Assembly: GCA_030448185.1 (NCBI GenBank)
Contig: JAUJNL010000014.1
Span: 19,312-83,311 of the forward strand
Source: Cytophagales bacterium
Lineage (GTDB): Bacteria; Bacteroidota; Bacteroidia; Cytophagales; 172606-1
Length of the DNA stretch: 64,000 nucleotides
Reading direction: 5' to 3'
Below, piece by piece: positions 1 through 10,900 of this stretch. The position numbers and the translations under genes were made by a program. Within the stretch, counting starts at the first letter, position 1; each line of letters begins with the position of its first letter. The notes under the pieces are model-generated. The model made no database searches, was not told where the DNA came from, and saw nothing but the letters and a program-made list of their open reading frames with translations.

Positions 1-212
1 AAAAAGCAGAATTAATTTTCCGGAAAAATTTACAAATTATATATAATAAGGTATATTAGAAAGTATATTCAACCGGCGCAGCGTTCTAAGGCAGAAAGGC
101 CTGTTTAAGGCTTATAAACCTGTATATTAAAACGTTAAACAAATACTCCGCCGGTACAGGCGCCCAAATGCCAAGTAGGGTGCCGTTCCATAAAGAATAA
201 ATTTTACTGATT

Positions 213-722
213 GTGTACCAGTCTTTCGAAGAACTATTCCAGACCTATTATTCCCGGTTATGCTATTTTTCTTTTCAGATAGTGAAAGATAAAGCCAGCG
301 CCGAAGATATTGCCCAGGATGCTTTTGTCAAGTACTGGGATCAGCAGGAATTGGTGGCCCGGCACGAGATAGCCGTTAAAAATTTTCTTTACACTACCGT
401 CCGTAATGCCAGTCTTAACTTTATTCGCCACGAAAAAGTGGAAAAGCATTACCTGGAAAAGCAAGATCCACTTGCCCTCGATGAAGCCGGTATACTGCAC
501 GCCCTGATCCGGTCAGAGGTGATAGATGAAATCTATTCCGCTATTGAATCCTTGCCGGAAAGCTGCCGACGCATATCCAGAATGGGCTACCTGGAAGGCA
601 TGAAAAATCACGAAATAGCGGCCCAGTTAGGACTTTCCATTAATACCATCAAAACCCAGAAGCAAAGAGCATTGCAACTGTTGCGCTTAAAACTGCATCC
701 GGAAGCATTTATGATTTTATGA
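213..722 (+). CDS. ECF sigma factor (FecI-like)
   Basis: This 169-residue protein is an extracytoplasmic-function RNA polymerase sigma factor. Region 2 lies at about residues 7-70 and carries the AEDIAQDAFVKYW block that contacts core enzyme and the -10 element. Region 4 lies at about 108-165 with a helix-turn-helix around EIAAQLGLSINTIKTQ. Length is normal for Bacteroidota FecI-type factors. The start is a GTG; an in-frame stop lies five codons upstream and no earlier ATG exists. It sits ahead of a FecR anti-sigma gene and a SusC gene with an STN domain, the classic trans-envelope signalling set, so it probably drives the SusCD operon starting near 2516 when substrate binds the outer-membrane transporter. 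Family assignment is firm; the target promoter is inferred. Confidence 0.93.
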   Translation: MYQSFEELFQTYYSRLCYFSFQIVKDKASAEDIAQDAFVKYWDQQELVARHEIAVKNFLYTTVRNASLNFIRHEKVEKHYLEKQDPLALDEAGILHALIRSEVIDEIYSAIESLPESCRRISRMGYLEGMKNHEIAAQLGLSINTIKTQKQRALQLLRLKLHPEAFMIL

Positions 723-823
723 GTATTGCTTGGGCAGTAGGTCTAATCGCAGCTATAGACTCCCTCTCCATTTTCTCCAGTAGCTGCTAATTACAGCTCT
801 TGGTATTTGCCGTGCCCCTTTTT

Positions 824-898
824 GTCATCCCCGGAGGGGATCTTGTCAATTTAAGTCGAAGATAATTCCATTCCCATAAGATCCCCTCCGGGGATGAC
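824..898. repeat. Perfect 21-bp inverted repeat, REP-like hairpin
   Basis: The 370-base gap between the sigma factor and fecR holds a perfect inverted repeat: arms 824-844 and 878-898, each 21 bp, separated by 33 bp. Each arm is itself a small palindrome (ATCCCC-GGA-GGGGAT), so the DNA or RNA can fold as one long hairpin or two short ones. This looks like a dispersed palindromic repeat rather than a simple terminator because no T-run follows either arm. Nothing else is recognised in 723-1091. Confidence 0.8.
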
Positions 899-1091
899 CG
901 CAAGCAGATATCACCTTGAAGTACATTAAAAAACCTTAACAGGGTACTAATTTGACCGCACTCTTTCAGCATCTTTTGTAGCGTTCCTAGTAGTTGTTAC
1001 ATTCCCCATCCAAAAAAATAAAAAAAAGTTTATATTCTTTTCACCCACTTGAACGAGTTATGTGTCTCTATGGCACTAACCCATCAACAAG

Positions 1092-2270
1092 TTGGACCAG
1101 CACCTTTACGATAAGGCTCAGATAATTCTGCGGCACCTCCGGGGAGAATTGAGTCAGGAAGAAGAGAAAGTATTTCGGCAGTCGTTGGTGCAGGACGAGC
1201 AGACCCGTCAGTTACTGGAGTCGCTGGACGATGAGACGGCGCTGGAGGAAGATCTGCATTTCTTTTCCTCGGTTGATACGACTGCTGCCTGGAAAAAAGT
1301 AGCCAGTAAAACCGTTACGCAACCTACGTATTGGGGATTCTGGTCCCAGTTTGATAGTTGGAAGTATGCGGCCAGCTTTTCTTTACTACTGCTTGGTGGA
1401 TGGTTGGTTTACCATTGGCAGCGAAAGGAAACCCGGGTAGCCGTTAGCAGACCACCAGCTAGCAAACAGCATCCTATTCCTACTGAGGGAAATAAGGCCC
1501 GTTTGGAACTGGCCGACGGTTCCACCCTGGTACTGGATGGGCTTAGCAATGGCCCCTTACAAACCGAACATGGCGTACGCATCTCTAAAAGCAACGGGCA
1601 ACTGGTGTATACCGCTGATCCGACAAACACTAGTAAGCCCGTAAGTTATAACCGCATGGTTACCCCCACGGGTATTCAGTACCAGGTGGTTCTGCCGGAT
1701 GGCAGCAAGGTATGGCTGAATGCACAATCATCGCTGCGCTTTCCAACGGCATTTGTAGAAGAGAAGCGAACCGTAGAACTGACCGGAGAAGCCTATTTTG
1801 AAATTGCCCTGGATAAACAAAAGCCTTTTATGGTGCAGGTAAATGATGTACAAGTAGAAGTGCTGGGGACGCATTTTAACGTAATGGCCTATCCCAATGA
1901 AAAATCAATCAATACCACGCTGCTGGAAGGGTCGGTGAAAGTAAGCAAAGGTACCAGCAGCCAGACTTTAACACCGGGGCAGCAGGGAAGAGTAAGCGCC
2001 GGTATTGAACTAGTGAACGTTGACCCGGAAGAAGCAGTAGCCTGGCAAAAGGGACTTTTTCAATTTAACGATTCGGACTTGAAAACCGTCATGCGGCAGG
2101 CCGAACGGTGGTACGATGTGGAGGTGGTGTATGCGGGACATGCTTCAGGCAAACATTTTACGGGTATGCTTTCCCGCCATTCAACTATTACTCAGTTTCT
2201 GCAAATGTTAGAGCTAGCAGGAGGTGTGAACTTCAGGGTAGACGGGAAAAGAGTAACGGTATTGCCCTGA
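1092..2270 (+). CDS. FecR-family anti-sigma factor
   Basis: The 392-residue product is an inner-membrane anti-sigma regulator. A cytoplasmic N-terminal segment (1-85) with DUF4880-like helices would bind the sigma factor. One membrane span lies near residues 91-107. The periplasmic part carries the FecR domain (about 185-290, with QVVLPDGSKVWLNAQSSLRF and the GEAYFEI motif) and a C-terminal DUF4974 domain (about 325-390). The start reads as TTG because the frame is closed by a stop five codons upstream; no ATG is available, so the start is uncertain. It pairs with the sigma gene at 213 and with the STN domain of the SusC at 2516: substrate loading of SusC would signal through STN to FecR and release the sigma factor. 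Confidence 0.93.
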   Translation: MDQHLYDKAQIILRHLRGELSQEEEKVFRQSLVQDEQTRQLLESLDDETALEEDLHFFSSVDTTAAWKKVASKTVTQPTYWGFWSQFDSWKYAASFSLLLLGGWLVYHWQRKETRVAVSRPPASKQHPIPTEGNKARLELADGSTLVLDGLSNGPLQTEHGVRISKSNGQLVYTADPTNTSKPVSYNRMVTPTGIQYQVVLPDGSKVWLNAQSSLRFPTAFVEEKRTVELTGEAYFEIALDKQKPFMVQVNDVQVEVLGTHFNVMAYPNEKSINTTLLEGSVKVSKGTSSQTLTPGQQGRVSAGIELVNVDPEEAVAWQKGLFQFNDSDLKTVMRQAERWYDVEVVYAGHASGKHFTGMLSRHSTITQFLQMLELAGGVNFRVDGKRVTVLP

Positions 2271-2335
2271 GAGATAACCGGCAACCGGCTATAAATGTGT
2301 TAACTGATGTACTAATCAGCTGGTATGCTCATCAA

Positions 2336-2371
2336 ATATCAGCTATCTAGATATCAGCTATTAGATAGATA
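2336..2371. repeat. Short direct repeat upstream of SusC
   Basis: In the 245-base gap between fecR and susC, the 11-mer ATATCAGCTAT occurs at 2336-2346 and again at 2351-2361, spaced by the palindrome-forming CTAG and followed by TAGATAGATA. It lies about 155 bases ahead of the SusC start, where the sigma-dependent promoter should be, so it could be a regulatory site, but simple low-complexity drift is equally possible. Confidence 0.3.
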
Positions 2372-2515
2372 ATCAGGAAGAATAAATTTTTAATCAGTCA
2401 TAAGAAACCGTCTCATAATTAGTCATCCATCAGCATATGAGCACATCAATTAATTAGCACATCTACCTACATCTCGTTCTAAAATTTTATCACTTGTAAT
2501 TCCTTATCTGACCGT

Positions 2516-5500
2516 ATGCGTGATTTTACTCCTCCTAAAAAAACCATCCGACTGCTATGCCCTACCAGGCAGTTTCGCCTTTTCCAGGTCAAGACATCCT
2601 TTATGATGAGGTTGACAACCGTCATTCTTATGGCAGCTTGTCTGCAGATAAGTGCTGCGGCATTACCCCAGAAGATTACTCTCTCCAAACAAAATGCTTC
2701 GCTGGAAGAAGTATTCCGGGAAATACGAAAGCAAAGCGGCTATCTGTTTCTGTATAATAATGAGTTGCTGCAGCAGGCAAAACCGGTAAGCATCCGGGTT
2801 ACCGATGCTCCCCTGGAAGAAGTGTTGGCACTGTGTTTCAGGCAGCAGCCCTTCAGCTATACTGTAGTGGACAAAACCATTGTGGTAAAACCGAAGAAAG
2901 CAGCAAGCAATGAGACGACAGCGCCCCCCATCAACATCACCGGTAAGGTTACGGATGAAAAAGGGGCAGCTATGCCAGGAACGTCGGTGGGCGTGAAGGG
3001 AACCAGTCTGGGAACCGCTACGGATGCCGATGGAAACTTTAACCTGACCGTACCAGGAGCCGATGCGATTTTAGTCTTCTCCTTTATCGGGTATGACTCC
3101 CAGGAAATACCCGTTGGCAGCCAGACCGTGTTTAATGTAGCAATGAAGCTGAGTACCAGTAACCTGGACGAGGTGATCGTAATTGGGTACGGCACGCAGA
3201 AGAAAAGTGAACAGACGGCGGCCATCAGTTCAATATCCGGGGAAGACATCCTGAAATCACCAGTTTCTGATGTCACCAACGCCTTGGTTGGCCGTACTAC
3301 CGGGGTATTTTCGCAGCAGCGGAGTGGTCGGCCCGGTGACAGTGGCGCCCAGATATTTATCCGCGGCCGCGCCTCTACTAATTCGGCGGCCCTGGTTATT
3401 GTGGATGGCGTAGAACGGCAAGGTTTCGGCGACATTGATCCCAATGAAATAGAATCCATCAGTGTGCTGAAAGATGCCTCCTCTACGGCTTTGTTCGGGA
3501 TTAAGGGAGCCAATGGGGTAATTATCGTAACCACTAAGTCGGGCAAAGAAGGCAAGCCAAAAATGTCGTATTCCGGAAATGTAAGTTTAGTAAGCTATAC
3601 TGCTCTACCGGAGTTTCTGGACTCTTACAACAGCGCTTTCCTGCACAATGAAGCCGAAGAAAACTTAATGCGATACGGATTAGTGCCGGAGGGATACACC
3701 AAGCTGTTTACGCCGGAGGACCTTGAAGGCTTTAGAACCGGATCTGATCCTTTACTGTATCCCAACGTGAACTGGTATAAAGCCATGACCCGCCCCAATT
3801 GGCTCCGGACGCAGCACAACCTTAACTTCAGCGGTGGTTCGAAGATGGCCAAGTACTTCGTGTCGGTGGGGTACATGTTTGAGGATGGCATGTTTAAGAA
3901 TTTCAACACGCCTTCCGGCTACCGGACTACCCCGTCTTTTACCCGGTATAACTTCCGGTCGAACCTGGATTTTAACCTCACCAAAACGACCACGCTTAGT
4001 TTGCGCCTGGCGGGCCGCCTCGAAAACCGGTATAGCGTAAGTGCCAATGCAACCACTGGTAATTTATTCGACCGATATGGAAGCGGTACGGAAGGTTTGA
4101 TCAGCCGGATATCGGCTATACCCTCCTGGGGAATTCCTTTTTTCCCGGAATATACGGACCGCGAAAACGAAGAAGAAATAGCGCTGGACGATACCTATAA
4201 CCAGATTGAAGACCAGGGCCGGTTGGGTATTAATACGTTCAACCCGTATGCGCTGATGAAACGTAACGGCTACGTAAACATTGATAACAATGCCATTGAA
4301 AGCATTTTTGTACTAGATCAAAAACTAAACAAAATTACGAAGGGGCTTGGCTTTAAAGCCACCTTTGCCTACGATGCCTACATTGCCGGCGCCCGGGCGC
4401 AGGAGGGCAACTTTACGGCGTATGAGCTGAACCGGTCAACCAGGGAAATCACACCGAGCCGCGGTTCGTTCGATGACCCGTTGCGGGGTCCGGCTACTGC
4501 CCGGGCGGGTTACATCAAAACAAATCTACAACTGGCCCTTAATTACGCCCGGGAGTTTGGTAAGCATAACGTCTCGGCGGTAGGCGTTGCCCAGCGCGAA
4601 TTACGGGGTGTGGACGGAGGTCAGGCCCAGGCCCCGTATGCGAACCAGGGGTTGGTATTGCGCGGAACTTACAATTACGATGAACGCTATTATTTTGAAC
4701 TGAACGGTTCCTATAACGGTTCCGAGAACTACCCCAAAGGCGAACGTTACGGCTTGTTTCCGGCCGTATCGGCCGGGTGGACCCTCAGCGAAGAGAAGTT
4801 CATGAAGGGAATTAAGTGGCTGGATTACCTGAAAATACGCGGCTCATACGGTTTGATCGGGTATTCTAGTATCGGCAAGGTTAATAACGTAGAACCCCGG
4901 TTTCTGTACCTGGATGAATACAGTAACGGAGGCGCTACGCCGAATTTTCAGGGTAATATCTCTCCCATAAACAACCGCGTGTTTTTCGGGAATCCAAGCA
5001 GCCCTTCTGCTTATCCGGTGGTCTGGCACAGCAAAATAGGTAACCCGGAGGTAACCTGGGAAAAGTCCATTAAACGCAATGTCGGCTTGGAAACTTCCTT
5101 CTTCAAGGATAAACTCCTATTCACTGCCGATCTGTTTGATGAGAAGCGGTATGATATATTATTATCCAGGAACAACTCTGCCCTTGATGCTTACGGGGAA
5201 AACCTCCCTTTTACCAATTACGGCGAAAATTACAATAAAGGCTACGAGCTGGAGGCTACCTTCCGGAATACTACCGGCGATTTTGAGTATAGCCTGTTTG
5301 CCCAGTTAACGCATGCCGCTAACAAAGTCGTCATTACGGACGAGCCAATCAACCGGGCAGCCAATTTAAAGAATGCGGGTTTAAGTATTGGTCAGTACCG
5401 GGGCTACAAAGTAATCGGCTTTTACCAAAGCCTGGATGATATCGCCAACAGTCCGGCCAGCCAGGTATCGGGCTCGGTCATACCCGGTGATTTCAAGTAC

Positions 5501-6067
5501 GCCGACATCAACGGAGATAATGTCATTAACGACCAGGACCGCGTACCTATCGGGTATTCGGACGTGCCCCGCAATGTTTTTGGTATCGAGCCTAGCATCA
5601 GTTATAAAGGTATCTCCCTGTCCGCACTGATTCAAGGCGTAACCAAAGTAAGCTCTAATCTGATTTTTGATGGTAATGGCCGTAACCAGTACTTCCCGAG
5701 AATGCTCGGCCGCTGGACCCCGGAAAACACGGAAAACCCTACCTGGCCCGCGATGAGGCCCGGCAGTTTGGGGGGTAATCCCAGTTACGCTTTTAATTCA
5801 TTTCTGCTGCAGGATGCCAGCTATGTCAGGCTGAGAAATATTGAAGTTTCCTACTTATTTCCGGCCATTATCACGCAAAAGCTGAATCTGGCGAGCCTGC
5901 GGATATTTATCAACGGACAGAATTTAGTTACCTGGACTAAACTCATTGGGCTGGATCCGGAGAGCGATATCAGCCGTACGTATACTACCTCGCAAATCTT
6001 CAACGTGCCTGCCTACAGTTATCCGGTAACGAAGTTCTATAACTTCGGCGTCAATGTTCAATTTTAA
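2516..6067 (+). CDS. SusC/RagA TonB-dependent transporter with STN domain
   Basis: This 1183-residue outer-membrane transporter imports oligosaccharides in partnership with the SusD lipoprotein encoded 12 bases downstream. A signal peptide lies at about residues 30-49. Next come a Secretin/TonB short N-terminal (STN) signalling domain at about 52-125, a CarboxypepD_reg-like domain at about 140-222, a TonB box-like DEVIVIGYGTQ motif, the plug (about 230-345 with IRGRAS and VLKDASSTALFG) and the beta barrel ending in FGVNVQF with terminal Phe. ATG at 2516 is used; the later double Met at residues 30-31 is a possible alternative start. The STN domain marks it as the signal-transducing member of the sigma/FecR circuit just upstream. 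It is intact. Confidence 0.96.
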   Translation: MRDFTPPKKTIRLLCPTRQFRLFQVKTSFMMRLTTVILMAACLQISAAALPQKITLSKQNASLEEVFREIRKQSGYLFLYNNELLQQAKPVSIRVTDAPLEEVLALCFRQQPFSYTVVDKTIVVKPKKAASNETTAPPINITGKVTDEKGAAMPGTSVGVKGTSLGTATDADGNFNLTVPGADAILVFSFIGYDSQEIPVGSQTVFNVAMKLSTSNLDEVIVIGYGTQKKSEQTAAISSISGEDILKSPVSDVTNALVGRTTGVFSQQRSGRPGDSGAQIFIRGRASTNSAALVIVDGVERQGFGDIDPNEIESISVLKDASSTALFGIKGANGVIIVTTKSGKEGKPKMSYSGNVSLVSYTALPEFLDSYNSAFLHNEAEENLMRYGLVPEGYTKLFTPEDLEGFRTGSDPLLYPNVNWYKAMTRPNWLRTQHNLNFSGGSKMAKYFVSVGYMFEDGMFKNFNTPSGYRTTPSFTRYNFRSNLDFNLTKTTTLSLRLAGRLENRYSVSANATTGNLFDRYGSGTEGLISRISAIPSWGIPFFPEYTDRENEEEIALDDTYNQIEDQGRLGINTFNPYALMKRNGYVNIDNNAIESIFVLDQKLNKITKGLGFKATFAYDAYIAGARAQEGNFTAYELNRSTREITPSRGSFDDPLRGPATARAGYIKTNLQLALNYAREFGKHNVSAVGVAQRELRGVDGGQAQAPYANQGLVLRGTYNYDERYYFELNGSYNGSENYPKGERYGLFPAVSAGWTLSEEKFMKGIKWLDYLKIRGSYGLIGYSSIGKVNNVEPRFLYLDEYSNGGATPNFQGNISPINNRVFFGNPSSPSAYPVVWHSKIGNPEVTWEKSIKRNVGLETSFFKDKLLFTADLFDEKRYDILLSRNNSALDAYGENLPFTNYGENYNKGYELEATFRNTTGDFEYSLFAQLTHAANKVVITDEPINRAANLKNAGLSIGQYRGYKVIGFYQSLDDIANSPASQVSGSVIPGDFKYADINGDNVINDQDRVPIGYSDVPRNVFGIEPSISYKGISLSALIQGVTKVSSNLIFDGNGRNQYFPRMLGRWTPENTENPTWPAMRPGSLGGNPSYAFNSFLLQDASYVRLRNIEVSYLFPAIITQKLNLASLRIFINGQNLVTWTKLIGLDPESDISRTYTTSQIFNVPAYSYPVTKFYNFGVNVQF

Positions 6068-6079
6068 TTAAGCTATACC

Positions 6080-7804
6080 ATGCAAATCAAGAAATATACT
6101 ATTGGTTTTCTATTGCTGGGTGTACTATTAAGTACTTCCTGCAAAGAAGATTTTCTGCAAAGAGACCCCGGTGCGCCTATCACGAGTGAAGATGTCTTTA
6201 ATGATCCCGTACTGGCTTCCCGTTTTGCGGATAACTCTTACAATTTCCTGGTGGATGATTACGGCCGCATTAGTCAGGCCCAGCGGCATAAAGGCACCAC
6301 CGGTCAGTTTACGGACGAAGCCATTGGCTCGGGAGCAGCAGATTTTCTGCCTTACATGGCCGTGATGAACCAGGGCCGGTTCCTGGATCCGCAGGCGACC
6401 GATGTAGTAGAAATTTACGGTCGCATGTACCAGGGCATCCGCAATGTTAATGTGATGCTGTCCAAAATAGAATCGGTGCCCTGGACGGCTAACGAAAATC
6501 CCCGGCTTATTAAAGCCCAGATGCTCTTTTTAAGAGGCATGTTCTATTTTGAACTGGCTAAGCGTTATGGCGGCGTAATCCTGCTAGACCAACCGCTGAG
6601 TCTGACGGATAATCCTGACTTACCCAGAAATTCATTTGATGAAACGGTGGCCTTTATTTTACGAGATCTGCAAGAAGCAGAGGGTATTCTATCAGAGGAA
6701 GAGTTTAGTACATCTAACACTACCTATTCTCCAAATAATGATTGGAATATAGGTAATTATGGTCGTCCTACGGTGGGGGCGGTAAAGGCACTCCGTTCCA
6801 GATTACTACTGCTGGCTGCTAGCCCCCTGCACAATCCTGGAAACGATGCAACTAAATGGAAAATAGCGGCCAATGCCGCCAGGGAAATTATGGATATGGA
6901 CAAGTACAATTTGCACACGAATTATGCTACTTTATTAAACCAGAATGCAACAGGCAATAACAATGAATACATTCTCATCAAAGTAAGAGGCCCGCGTCCC
7001 TCCGGCGGTTTTATCAACGACTTTATTGTGCCACCCAGTTACGCCGGAGCCCAAGGACTCATGAATCCTACGCAAAACCACGTGGATCTGTACGAGATGA
7101 AGAACGGGAAACCTATTACCGATCCTACGTCCGGCTACAATCCAAAAGACCCTTACAAAGACCGGGATCCCCGCTTTTACGCCAACATTATTCATAATGA
7201 CATGACCTGGCTGAAACGAAAAGTAGAAATGTGGGTCAATAACGGCACTAACCCGACTTCGTACGGCCGCGACTACCAGCCAGGTTCCAGTAGCTATACC
7301 CGCACCCGCTATTATTGCCGCAAGCTATGGCCCGAGCTATTCGATGGAACGCCCGGACGAACTGCCCTGCTCAATTTCATCTTTTTCCGTTACGGCGAAG
7401 TATTGCTAAACTACGCCGAGGCCCTCAACGAGGCCGAAGGACCGGTAACAGAAGTATATACGGCCATCAACCAAATCCGGAAGAGAGCTGGGATGCCTGA
7501 CCTACCGACGGGGCTTTCCAAAGACCAGATGCGGACCCGGATTCACAACGAACGAGCCGTGGAGCTGGCTTTCGAAGAACACCGCTGGTGGGACATTCTG
7601 CGCTGGAAGAAAGGCAAGGAAATCCTGACTAAGACTATCAATGCGATGGATGTGGAAAAGAAAGGCAATGCCTTCATTTATACGGTAGTACCAATGGCTG
7701 CCATCTACCAAAGGTCATTTGAAGATCATATGCATCTGTACCCGATTCCGCGGGATGAAGTAGACAAAAGCCAGGGGATCATGGTGCAGAATCCGGGTTG
7801 GTGA
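6080..7804 (+). CDS. SusD/RagB surface glycan-binding lipoprotein
   Basis: The 574-residue protein is the substrate-capturing lid of the SusC channel encoded immediately upstream. It begins with a lipoprotein signal ending in LLSTSC (Cys about residue 21), followed by SusD-like tetratricopeptide helices (RLIKAQMLFLRGMFYFELAKRYG region) and the C-terminal RagB domain with the typical ERAVELAFEEHRWWDILRWKKG block and a YPIPRDEV...NPGW ending. It is full length and intact. It is anchored by lipid at the outer membrane and expected to be co-transcribed with the SusC gene (12-base gap). Confidence 0.96.
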   Translation: MQIKKYTIGFLLLGVLLSTSCKEDFLQRDPGAPITSEDVFNDPVLASRFADNSYNFLVDDYGRISQAQRHKGTTGQFTDEAIGSGAADFLPYMAVMNQGRFLDPQATDVVEIYGRMYQGIRNVNVMLSKIESVPWTANENPRLIKAQMLFLRGMFYFELAKRYGGVILLDQPLSLTDNPDLPRNSFDETVAFILRDLQEAEGILSEEEFSTSNTTYSPNNDWNIGNYGRPTVGAVKALRSRLLLLAASPLHNPGNDATKWKIAANAAREIMDMDKYNLHTNYATLLNQNATGNNNEYILIKVRGPRPSGGFINDFIVPPSYAGAQGLMNPTQNHVDLYEMKNGKPITDPTSGYNPKDPYKDRDPRFYANIIHNDMTWLKRKVEMWVNNGTNPTSYGRDYQPGSSSYTRTRYYCRKLWPELFDGTPGRTALLNFIFFRYGEVLLNYAEALNEAEGPVTEVYTAINQIRKRAGMPDLPTGLSKDQMRTRIHNERAVELAFEEHRWWDILRWKKGKEILTKTINAMDVEKKGNAFIYTVVPMAAIYQRSFEDHMHLYPIPRDEVDKSQGIMVQNPGW

Positions 7805-7901
7805 GCCCCTATCCTGATTGATGGACTTGCAGATGCGCGACATCCAAAATTCAACTTCCAACATTCGAAATAATATCATTTCATTCTTAATTACCTTATA
7901 G

Positions 7902-10900
7902 ATGAGATTTAATCTTATACCGAAAATAATCTTCCTACTGCTCCTGCTGCTGATCCAGCCACTTGGATATGCCCAGGACAAAAAAAAGGAGAATAAAAAA
8001 AAGGCAGCCAAAGTAGGAGAACAAATTTTCTCTGGACAGTTAAAGAACCAGGATAATTCCCCCTTGGCTGGCGTAACCGTAGAAGTGCAGGAAAGAGACC
8101 GGGTAACTACCACCGGCGAGGATGGAAAATTTTCCATTAAGGCTGAGCCTAATGACGTACTTATTTTTAAAAAGGACGGCTATCTCACCGAGCAACTGGT
8201 GCTGGATGCAACGGCTGATCTGAACGTAGTGCTGGAAAAGGCTAAAATCGACGCTGGTGAGGAAGACGACGTGGAAATTCCCTTCGGAACCCGTAAGAAA
8301 AGACAGATTACGGCTGCCATTACCTCCATAAAAGCCGAAGGGCTGCCCCAACTTCCGGTAGCTGATGTGAAGAACGTATTTTCGGGCCGCGTATCAGGCT
8401 TGTACCTTAACCAGACTGGTACCCAACCCGGCAATGATGGTACCGGTTTCCAGGTACGGGGCCGCTCCTCTTATAACGGTGCCGGCACCAATACCAATGC
8501 CCGGGCTCTGGTAGATGGCGTGCAGCGTGAGTTCAACGACATGGACCAGAATGAGATTGAGAGCATTACCGTGCTTAAGGATGCAGCCTCCCTGGCTTGG
8601 TACGGCTTGCGGGGCGGCAATGGCGTCGTACTGATTACTACCCGCCGGGGCAACCCTACCCGCAACAGCATCCGCTTTGACGTACAGGGTGGTGTCCAAA
8701 CACCCCAGCACATTATTAAGCCATTGAATTCCTATCAGTTTGCTACGCTGTATAACGAGGCCCTGATTAATGACGGAGCCGCCCCTATTTATGATCAAAC
8801 GGATCTGGACGCTTACCAGAACGGCACGGATCCCTACCGCTACCCCAATAATAACTACATTGCTGACTACCTGAAGAAAGCATCACCAGTGCAGCGGTAC
8901 GTTTTATCGGCCGACGGCGGAAACAGCAATGTTCGGTATTTTGCCCTGTTAAGTTATTATAACCAGGGCGGCTTGTTCAAGGGCACCAAGTCAGATGATT
9001 ACGACAGCAACATCGGATTTAAGAAGTTCAATTTCCGGGGGAATATTGATTTTACGGTTAACAAAAACCTAACTATTACCCTTAACGCTGGCGGACGCGC
9101 CGAAAATCGTTTATATCCGGGGGGCAATGGCACCGAAAACACGGGAGCCAACAGTTTGCTGAATTTATTATATAATACGCCGCCAAATGCCTTTCCTATT
9201 CTGAATGAAGATGGATCTTACGGCGGTACATCGCAGTTCCAGACCAACCCGCTAGGGCAAATCCGGGACCGGGGTTACCTCAGTGCCATTGACCGGGTAC
9301 TGCTAGCCTCCATTAACGTAAAACAGAAGTTAGACTTCTGGGCGAAGGGTTTATCCGCTAACCTGTTATTTTCGTACGATGCCAATGGGACCTACTCTTC
9401 GGGGCTAAACCGGGATTACCAAGTATACGACTTTACCAGGACTACACCCGCTGTTTTCCGCAACGAGACGCCTTTAGGGTACCGCACGGCTCAGTTCACC
9501 AATAACAACCGCCGCAATGAAATATGGGCGGGGCTGGATTACGACCGTTCCTTTGGTCTGCATACCGTGAATGCGTCGTTCCGGGGACAACGCTTCGTCA
9601 ATGCTTCTCCCGAAAGGCTTGATCTCAGAGGCCAGGGCTTGGCGGCCCGCCTGGACTATAGCTTCAAACAAACCTATTACCTGAGTCTGGTGGCTGGCTA
9701 CTCAGGCTCCGAAAATTATCCCCGCGGTAAACGTTACGGGTTCTTTCCGGCCGTATCAGCGGGTTGGGTCGTTTCGGAAGAACGCTTTCTGGCCTTGAAC
9801 CCCGTGCTGAGCTACCTGAAGCTTCGGGCTTCGCACGGCAGCAGCGGCAACGACCAGATCGGTGGCAACCGTTTTCCGTTCGAAACCTTCTATGCCCGTA
9901 ATCCAACGGGTGGCGGCTACGTATTCGGAACCGGTTTTTCGGCCAGCAATTCGGCCAATGAGTCTAGCTTGGGTAACCCGGATATTACCTGGGAGACTAT
10001 CACGACCACCAATGTGGGGGCTGATATCAGGTTTTTCAACAATGCCTTGTCGCTTTCTACGGACCTGTATAAAAATCGCCGGAGCAATATTCTTACGGTC
10101 TCGGCCATTCCAAGTATCCTAGGGCAGAACTTCCTGGTGAATGGCGGAATCGTAGACAGCAAGGGCATCGAGACCGCTCTGAATTATGACAAGCAAATGG
10201 GGCCATTCACCCTGTCTTTCAACGGTAATATTTTACTATCTACCGATAAAGTAATTGCGCAGAACGGTCAAACAGGTTTGCCCGAGTACCAGCAAAGCAT
10301 CGGCAAAGTTGCCGGAGGGTACGCAGTATACTTATCCGATGGTTTTTTTCAGAACCAGGAGCAGATCAACAACAGTCCGGTACAGACGCTGGCCGGGAAA
10401 GAAGTCCCCGGCGATATTAAGTATAAAGATGTGGGTGGGCCCGATGGACAACCAGACGGCTTCATTGATGCCTTGGATTGGGTGCGTATCAATAAAAGGG
10501 CCGAGCCTAATACCTATTACGGGTTTGGCACGACCATCCGGTTCAAGTTAATTGATTTATCGGCCCAGTTTATGGGCGTAGCCGGCCGGACGATTATTAC
10601 GCAGGGATTGATTAATACCGGTCCTTTCGCGCTGAACCAGGAAAGCCTGCAACGCTGGACGCCGGAAACCGCGGCTACGGCCAAATACCCACGCCTGGGT
10701 ATTTCGGACCGGGGTAACAATACAGCTCCGTCTGACTTCTGGCTGCAGAACGCCGATTACCTGAAACTGAAATTCCTGGAAGTGGGTTTGAATCTGCCGC
10801 AGTCGCTGGCTACTAAATACCGGATGCAGAGTGCCCGGCTCTATGTCAATGCGTTTAACCCTTTGACATTTACGCGGCTGAATCTGGATGTAGATCCTGA

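Noticed and set aside
787..972. 61-codon frame across the 824-898 palindrome
   Set aside because: The inverted repeat itself explains the openness; no start context or similarity.
2857..3555. 232-codon minus-strand frame inside the first SusC gene
   Set aside because: Antisense to the conserved CarboxypepD and plug domains; serine/proline-rich shadow translation.
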